Assembly: GCA_963966185.1 (NCBI GenBank)
Contig: CAWZYM010000125.1
Location: forward strand, 49,294 to 113,293
Origin: Rhabditoides inermis
Lineage: Eukaryota > Nematoda > Chromadorea > Rhabditida > Rhabditidae
Direction: 5' to 3'
DNA length: 64,000 nucleotides
Shown here: one piece after another, positions 57,897 through 64,000 of the stretch
How the letters are laid out: the number at the start of each line of letters is the position of its first letter
Numbering within the stretch: position 1 is the first letter of the stretch
Program-made: the position numbers and the translations under genes
Notes under the pieces: model-generated
What the model saw: the letters and a program-made list of their open reading frames with translations, nothing else
Told to the model about the DNA's origin: nothing
Database searches by the model: none

Positions 57897-58419
57897 GAAG
57901 GGGATACCCCCATTACAGCTGAGCTCCGCCGGAACGAATTTGGGAAGTTCTTCTTGTATAGTCTGCAATATGTTGCTATGTATCTTCTTTTAAACCCCCT
58001 CCCCCTCCTCCCTCATCATGCGGGACCGCATTATGTGATCAATGTAAAAATCATCTACTCACCGGCTGAACCTGCGATGCCAAGAAGATAGCGTCCTGAT
58101 AGTTCAGCACAGCAAAGCCAATTTGAGCGTACACCATGTTTCTTTTCCACGTTCTACAATCGCGGGACTTGATACCGCAAGGTTGTGGAACAATCCACAT
58201 ACACTTCTGAAACGGAAATAAAAAGATATCCGGGTTCAATTAGGTCTGCCAAAATTCTTGACAAATCATGAAAGCCACCTAACTAACTAGAATCACAATG
58301 AAATAGTGCACTTGAGGGAATTCATCATCTTTTGCAAGACTTACTTCATAGTCGGGGACGTTTTGCGATTGCGCAACGACAGAAATGAGGACAAAGACGG
58401 TGAAGCCACGTAGCATCAT
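57858..58419 (-). CDS. Small secreted Cys-containing protein A
   Basis: Exons 58345-58419 and 58063-58206 have good GT-AG borders and join in phase 0. The proposed last exon, 57858-57884, gives HLCCLPKL and a stop. The first exon is nearly all signal peptide (MMLRGFTVFVLISVVAQSQN); the second reads KCMWIVPQPCGIKSRDCRTW and ends FLASQVQP. Total about 81 residues with five Cys. An extracellular role is likely; I do not know the family. A second candidate last exon lies at 57151-57174. Neighbour protein B has the same orientation and a similar leader-plus-Cys layout. Confidence 0.5.
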
Positions 58420-58655
58420 TGCCTGATTGTGAGTGAAAGAAAACTCGGGACGGCGAATGGATAGAGCGAAGAAATGAATCACAAGCATTTTTCACCATTT
58501 GTTTTGTCTTGACAAAGCGAGCTGATTCAGCGCTTTGTTACATTTTGCTTTGTCATCGTTCGCCTTGTAAAGAAGAGTTTATCACAAAAAAGAACAGTTG
58601 GAAAAGTTTATCAAAAATAAAGGAATTAGTGTTTCATTGTGAGAGATAGGGAAGA

Positions 58656-60005
58656 TCAGCATTGGAGCTTCGGTGGAACGGCGTGCTTCTGGATAAGTTT
58701 GAGAAAAGCATCGTAGTCTTCGGCGACGTACATCCCGGAATCATTGCACCATAGACGCCTTCCTTTACACTTCTCACCCGTGGCGACATCGTCGTCAACC
58801 AAAGAGAACGTGTTCACTGGATACAGCGACTGAAATGAAACCTTTCTCTCTCTCTACCTCCCTATGATGTATTTACATACATACATATACATATTTATAC
58901 GGTGATAGGACCGTGGGGTGAGGAAAGAATAGGCAACTTCGGTAGCTTATATTGCGGCAATATCAAGATCCATGGCGTATTAGACGCTTTTGACTTCACT
59001 TGGTCATTAGACCCCCTAGGCTCCTTTGATTTGAACCTTCTTTGAAAATTCTCCATCTTATTTAGGGTTCGTTAAAATATCAAAACGGCTAAAATATCAT
59101 TAAAATATCATTCCTAACTTTTCAACGGGAAAATGAAGCGGTTTCTGTGATATAATAATCACGAAAATTAACACTGAAAACTTAAAAATATCATTAAAAT
59201 ATCATTTTCATTCTTTTCTGTACAGCTTTTTTTTATGTTTTGCGGTTGCAAAAACGCCCAAAAATTGGAGAAGTTTTCTTTTTCTCCTTTTTTCTCAACC
59301 ACTGTCCCGGAGAAAAATAATTTGAACAGGAAGAGATAAATACGACCGACTCTGATATTTTAGTGATGTTTTACGTTTTAAAATGAAAACCGAGTGATAT
59401 ATCAATCACCCTAAAATCAGTGCAATAATATTTTAATGATATTTTAGGTGATATTTTAACGAACCCTAATCTTATTATAATCTATTCCTAATATTATTAT
59501 CTTGTTTATACCTGAATGCGTGCAAGAATGCTGGTCTCCGGCTCGTTGTTGCTGCGTAGTGGATAATTAAGTGGAGTAGCACCCGGAACAATCTTCTGAA
59601 ATTACAAGGAATTAAACAAGATTCCTTTACTTCTATGTTTCAACTGATCAACAAGAGATAAGAGATTAAAAAGGCGAAATTTGAAATGTATTCGTATTTA
59701 CTGGCAAGATATTATGCAGTTATTTATTATCTGTTGTAATCTAATTTAATTTTGTTTTTACTTTTTTTTGGTTTCTGTGCTATATCGTCACACCATATAG
59801 GTGTATATAAATAAATAAATATCTCTCTCTTCCTTACGTGTTGATTAAGACGGTGGAAGAGGGTGGCCGACTTGCAATACTTTCCTACTCCACGCCACTC
59901 GCATCGGAGGTGGACGCATTTGGAAGAATCGACGAGTACCACAAGCAACGCTGTAGTAGTGGAAAGAGATGCAATCAAAAACAGTAGTACAGTCAGACGT
60001 TCCAT
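58656..60005 (-). CDS. Small secreted Cys-rich protein B
   Basis: Three exons: 59838-60005, 59512-59595 and 58656-58829, all in phase 0 with canonical borders. The 141-residue product begins with a signal peptide (MERLTVLLFLIASLSTTTAL), followed by KCVHLRCEWRGVGKYCK. It ends with EKCKGRRLWCNDSGMYVAED and a C-terminal Cys (PPKLQC), seven Cys in the mature part. This suggests a disulphide-stabilised extracellular protein. An upstream in-frame Met (60035) would put ten residues before the leader, so I prefer 60005. Introns are long and AT-rich; the one at 58830-59511 contains many AAAATATCATT repeats. The family is not recognised. Confidence 0.75.
59040..59465. repeat. AAAATATCATT-rich segment in intron of protein B gene
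   Basis: (T)TAAAATATCA(T) recurs many times at 59070-59205 and inverted (TGATATTTTA) at 59360-59465. The segment opens with TAGGGTTCGTTAAAATATC and closes with GATATTTTAACGAACCCTAA, inverted termini of about 20 bp, so it is probably a MITE of about 420 bp. Confidence 0.7.
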
Positions 60006-60279
60006 CGCCCCACACTGACCAACCAGTCCCCACATCTAGGCGGGGCACTTTTACTTTCCCTTTCACCAATCGACCTTGCCCTTATTCCCTCTCAAAAGGA
60101 TTGCAACAACAAGAAAAGACAGATCTAGAGTCGGATTATATGTACATATGATAAGATAGTAGGTTGTTGTGGGTTATCCTCTATGTAGGTTAATAAAAAG
60201 GGGAATACAACCGATATCGATCGGGGACTTTGCTAGCTTAATCGATCAATATTGCTACGGTTACCAGAGCCGTAGGACG

Positions 60280-60399
60280 AAGGAGAGAGAGGGGGGGGGA
60301 GAAAGCGAGAGAGAGGGGGGGGAGAAAGAGAGCGAGAGATAGAGGGGAGGGAGAGACAGAGAGAGAGGGGGGGAGAAAGAGAGCGAGAGATAGAGAGGG

Positions 60400-60442
<43 letters not shown>

Positions 60443-60500
60443 TGAGAGAGAGAGAGAGAGAGAGAGAAGGAGGGAGATAGAGAGAGAGAAAGGGGGGAGA
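60280..60500 (+). repeat. GA/GGGA purine tract
   Basis: More than 200 bp of purines with G-runs. Confidence 0.95.
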
Positions 60501-60800
60501 GACGAGTGAGCATCGTCAGCAAGAGCTGCATCCCAATCGCTCCCACCCCCGATATCGATCGATCGTATCTACCTACTGTAGCCTACAGTAATCCCTCCCC
60601 ACCTTTCAAGTCTCCTCCTTGATGGTTCCTGAGGCAGGCAAGATAGGAGGCAGATTCGGCAGGGAAGCTGGGCAATGGCGGAGAGTCGAGGGCGGGACTG
60701 CAGAGCGCACCCTCATCTCTTTCTCAATCTCTTCTGACAGAATGTCGGTCATTTATTGATAGACATCCCTCTGCATACACATCACCATACATATATACGA
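60501..60800 (+). repeat. Repeat block duplicated at 62600-62870
   Basis: GACGAGTGAGCATCG, then CCCCGATATCGATCGATCG and CTGTAGCCTACAGTAATC recur 2.1 kb downstream with few changes. The CTGTAGCCTACAG part also occurs at 41068. Each copy follows a purine tract. Confidence 0.85.
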
Positions 60801-60888
60801 AAAACCCACTGGCCATTTCAAATAAAATAAAAAACACACACATACATTACTCAATCTGTCTTTCAACCAATTTATTATGAAAACGTGA

Positions 60889-61139
60889 TCAAGGAGTGCT
60901 CAATAGGGAGGTTCTTGCGACGGACCAAGCCGTCTTCTTTGAACGCCGTCGGGGTGTTGGCCAGTCGATGGTGATGCGGTCGTTGTTGGTGTCCTCCTCT
61001 CCGTACTTGAACGCGTCGTCAGAGACGGCCATCGGCACGTTCTCCTTAGAGTCGAGCACTCCGCGCGGCGAGTCGACGCCGAGACGCTTCATGTTGGTGG
61101 TCCTGAAGGCCCATCCGATGCGGCAGCCTCCGTAGTGAT
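60889..61139 (-). CDS. Terminal exon of an unrecognised minus-strand gene
   Basis: After an ATTCCAG acceptor the minus strand reads [20 protein letters not shown], then [19 protein letters not shown] and [14 protein letters not shown], ending at a TGA (60889-60891). Composition is strongly codon-biased and GC-rich relative to its flanks, so it is likely real protein sequence or a recent pseudogene. The last 25 residues become basic and irregular, which could mean a frameshift after IDWPTP. Upstream exons were not found and the family is not recognised. Confidence 0.45.
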
Positions 61140-61269
61140 CTGGAATGGCGGGGAGTAGGGTACAACATTTACATATGTAAATTGGGGCAAAATCCAAGAT
61201 GCACTGTCAAAGAAATGTATGTTCTAGAAACAAGGGCTCAGAGCTCAGAGTACAATACCTCCCCTACAT

Positions 61270-61500
61270 CACATATCTTTCTCAATCTCTTCAGACAGAA
61301 TATCGGTCATTTATCGATAGATATCCCTCTGCTCTCAACATCAGACCACTATCCCATTTCTATAGTATTCCGTCCTACACATCAACCCTCACGTGAGTGT
61401 TATCAAATAACGAACACTCACTGTGAAGCAGGTCAACATGTAGGACAGACACTAATCGATGGGTGAAACGTATCACATACAAAACGGGACACGTCTAATC
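61270..61500 (+). repeat. 230-bp direct duplicate of 62810-63025
   Basis: TATCGGTCATTTATCGATAG, CACGTGAGTGTTATC and CTAATCGATGGGTGAAACG are shared with almost no difference over about 210 bp. Confidence 0.88.
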
Positions 61501-61860
61501 TCTCTCTCTCCTCTCTCTCTCTCCCAATCACTATACTCCACCGTTAATCATTAATGAAGCAGTGTCACCCTTCTACTTTCCGGTCCACTCAATCCTTCAC
61601 CAAATAACTCACAGAAATCGCTGATAATTCTAAATACCTGAGTGGAGCGAGCTCATCCCACAAATCCACGAAGAGACAATCGAATACTCGAAAGCAATCT
61701 ATCACTATGGGACGAACACCTCATTGAAGATGATCGATCGACACAAAAAGTACTATGCCCGCCGGACAGATTATTCTGCAAATATCGTTCATGTAGCGTC
61801 CTTCTTCCACTTCACATTTTCCCTTTAACCCAGCAGCGACCCATGTGAAACATGCCAAAA
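61500..61860 (+). repeat. Dispersed repeat, inverted copy at 17090-17400
   Basis: CT-rich start, then CACCGTTAATCATTAATG and the CCCGCCGGACAGATTATTC segment, matching 17090-17400 in the other orientation. Shows that the left edge of the protease cluster has a partner far to the right. Confidence 0.7.
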
Positions 61861-62493
61861 CGTGCGCGTGTCTGGAAAGTGATGTGTTCCAGACATCCAT
61901 ACCAGACACTCACGTGATTGTTGTGCGCCAGACAGCGTACGTGAATCGTATCAGACGACGAGCACTCAGAATCAGCCGTAATGAGATTCGAGCAGGATAA
62001 TGTCCGATCGCCTCGATTAGCCTCGCTTCGACCCGTACAAAAAGGGGGCGCCCGGGTCGGGGCGGGGCGTCTTAGAGTAACGTCAACGTCCGAACCTCTA
62101 CGCCTGCATTCTCTACGTCCGCCGACGCCAGCCTTCACAACGTGGGACAACCACCGGACACACTATACTCTTCCTAAGGTACGGTCCATCAATTCATGTA
62201 GCTGGAACTAGGAAAGGGAAAGTATTGATCGCATGGCACCATGCGTAGACAATCGATATCATACACTTACTACATCTGATTGATCATTATATACCTTCTC
62301 TCGACAAAAGACTAACTAGCTGTGAAACAGCGGCGGTGGCCTAGTGGGTAGAGCGGTTGTCTGTCAAGTGGGTTTGCACCCTGTCTACGCACTTCATTTT
62401 GCCGGCATTCTCCGGACTGGTACCGAGTACTATTCCAAACAATCCGTTGGCTAAACTACAAGTACTCTACCGACGCATTCGCTATCTGTGGCT

Positions 62494-62543
<50 letters not shown>

Positions 62544-63270
62544 AGAGAGAGAGAGAGAGAGAGAGGAGGGAGAGGGAGAGAGAGAGGGGGGAGAGACGAG
62601 TGAGCATCGCCAGCAAGAGCTGCATCCCAATCGCTCCCACCCCCGATATCGATCGATCGTATCTACCTACTGTAGCCTACAGTAATCCCTCACCACCTTT
62701 CAAGTCTCCTCCTTGATGGTTCCTGAGGCAGGCAAGATATAGGAGGCAGATTCGACAAGGAATGGCGGAGAGTCGAGGGCGGGACTGCAGAGCGCACCCT
62801 CATCTCTTTCTCAATTTCTTCTGATAGAATATCGGTCATTTATCGATAGATATCCCTCTGCTCTCAACATCAGACCACTATCCCATTTCTATAGTATTCC
62901 GTCCTACACATCAACCCTCACGTGAGTGTTATCAAATAACGAACACTCACTGTGAAGCAGGTCAACATGTAGGACAGACACTAATCGATGGGTGAAACGT
63001 ATCACATACAAAACGGGACACTAGTATACCGGATCACATTCAAATCTTTCAAATCTTTCACATTCAAACCGACGCATTCGCTATCGGTGGCTGAAACTGC
63101 GCATGTTTTTAACGTAGTTGTAAGGTAGAAAGAACTAGAGTAGTGAAATGGTGGAAATGAGCTTCGATCTGACAAGTCGGACAATTTTCCGACACCACAC
63201 CACACTTCCTATTCCACAGCACTAGCACACCTGAGAAAATAGTATTGTATAAGTAGCCATCACGTCCAAT
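61860..63270 (+). repeat. Duplicate of the region upstream of copy A, with insertions
   Basis: Matches 51880-52785 in pieces, interrupted by the tRNA-like sequence (62330-62490), a purine tract (62490-62590) and the repeats shared with 60500-61500. The promoter-proximal 63130-63270 is closest to 52640-52785. Confidence 0.7.
62330..62490 (+). repeat. tRNA-derived SINE-like sequence, second copy
   Basis: GCGGCGGTGGCCTAGTGGG (box A) and GTGGGTTTGCACCC (box B) are followed by CATTTTGCCGGCATTCTCC and TACAAGTACTCTACCGACG, as on the minus strand at 21430-21600. Confidence 0.6.
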
Positions 63271-63983
63271 ATGCCTATTCAGATGAACAACATCGCCAAC
63301 GACAACTCCAACACCAATTACCGCTGGGCGCACCTCCCCGCCGGCGCTCCCTTCCCGGAACACGCGGTGAGAACACTGCTTCTTAATGCAACCATTACCG
63401 TAGCCGTTCTAGGTGGTGCTCCCCTTCACAATCAACAGGTACCTGGCGGTCTGCTATACGCATGGGAAGCCCGTGTATGGAGAGGCTATGTGCAACGACG
63501 GCCGCGTCAGCTATCTCTTCAAGGAAACCAAGGTACTATCCCACTGTGAATTCGTAGGGAGTCTGAAACGTATTTCATCTAAACAATATAGGGCAAGCCG
63601 GTTGGAATGTCGCAGATACTCATCTCTGCTCCTGGGGACAAGCAGCAGTGAGTTAACTTCTCTCTCTCTCTATCTCTCTCTCTTCCTCCCCCCCCTCTCT
63701 CGCTCTCTCTCTCTTCCCCCCCCCTCTCCCCTCTCTCTCTCTCTCCCTCCTCCCTCCCTCTCTCTCTCCCGCGCTCTCTCTCCCTTTCTCCATCTCTTCT
63801 CCTCTCTCCCTCTCTTCTTTCTCTCCCCGTCCCTCCCTCTCCCCTCTCTTTCTCTCCCTCTCTCTCCCCTCCGAAACCAGCGCGACACAAACATGCCGGC
63901 TGGAAGTTTATGTCATGCATGAAAACCGTGATTGTGTAAAGTGTAGCTCACTTCAATTACATATTTCATGCATGTTATAAACA
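63271..63983 (+). CDS. Small four-exon gene, copy B (faintly DM9-like)
   Basis: Near-identical paralogue of 52786-53485: exon 1 63271-63366 (MPIQMNNIAND ... EHA) with a normal GT donor (GCGGTGAGA), exon 2 from 63439 (YLAVCYTHGKPVYGEAMCND), exon 3 near 63593-63648 (GKPVGMSQILISAPGDK), then a CT-rich intron and the last exon (TCRLEVYVMHENRD) to a stop near 63981. It has two more codons in exon 1 than copy A. Good conservation of all four exons argues that the exon set is real. No function assigned. Confidence 0.5.
63655..63875 (+). repeat. CT/CCCT-rich tract (intron of copy B)
   Basis: Pyrimidine tract nearly identical to 53155-53385. Confidence 0.95.
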
Positions 63984-64000
63984 TTTGGCTCCACTTTGCT

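Overview
The window looks like a gene-poor, repeat-dominated piece of a nematode chromosome. It is clearly eukaryotic: genes are split into many short exons with TTTCAG-type acceptors, and long microsatellites, a tandem satellite, LTR and non-LTR retrotransposons, MITEs and tRNA-derived SINE-like sequences are present. The nematode assignment rests on intron style, an OAC-type acyltransferase/SGNH gene, a Tc1-like transposon end and small secreted proteins. It is an inference, and I cannot name a species.

Layout. 1-16444: a 165-bp satellite. The left block (1-5372) has a 9-monomer (1485 bp) higher-order repeat; the right block (11594-16444) is more diverged. A 6.2-kb Ty3/gypsy-type LTR element (5373-11593) lies exactly between the blocks. 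Its LTRs look identical, but it has lost most of pol. 17000-24820 and 29210-30480: minus-strand pieces of a gene family with a Ulp1/C48-like cysteine protease module. They are interrupted by a full-length 4.4-kb CR1/L2-like LINE (24821-29208), a Tc1-like end and a Brr2 helicase fragment. 30800-35300: Polinton-type integrase debris, a purine tract, a GC-rich E2F/CCAAT island, a 118-bp-arm hairpin element and a MITE. 35546-40476: a many-exon acyltransferase-3/SGNH (OAC family) gene. 41300-43857: a receptor-PTP-like pseudophosphatase gene or pseudogene. 43835-51609: plus-strand copies of the same C48 family, so the two clusters form a large, rearranged inverted repeat around the OAC and PTP-like genes. 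51880-53485 and 61860-64000: a direct duplication carrying a small four-exon gene. 53992-55967: a broken Na+/K+-ATPase alpha pseudogene. 57858-60005: two small secreted-protein genes.

The window does not hold one pathway. Most of it is segmentally duplicated protease-family sequence and transposon insertions. Because one arm of the inverted repeat often keeps the empty site of an insertion found in the other arm, the order of events can be partly read directly. The best-supported intact host genes are the OAC gene and the two secreted-protein genes. The most interesting observations are the MITE family with an internal tRNA-like promoter, the LINE whose two ORFs share one frame across a single UAG, the satellite higher-order structure with an element at its boundary, and the paralogue recombination junction in the left protease copy.
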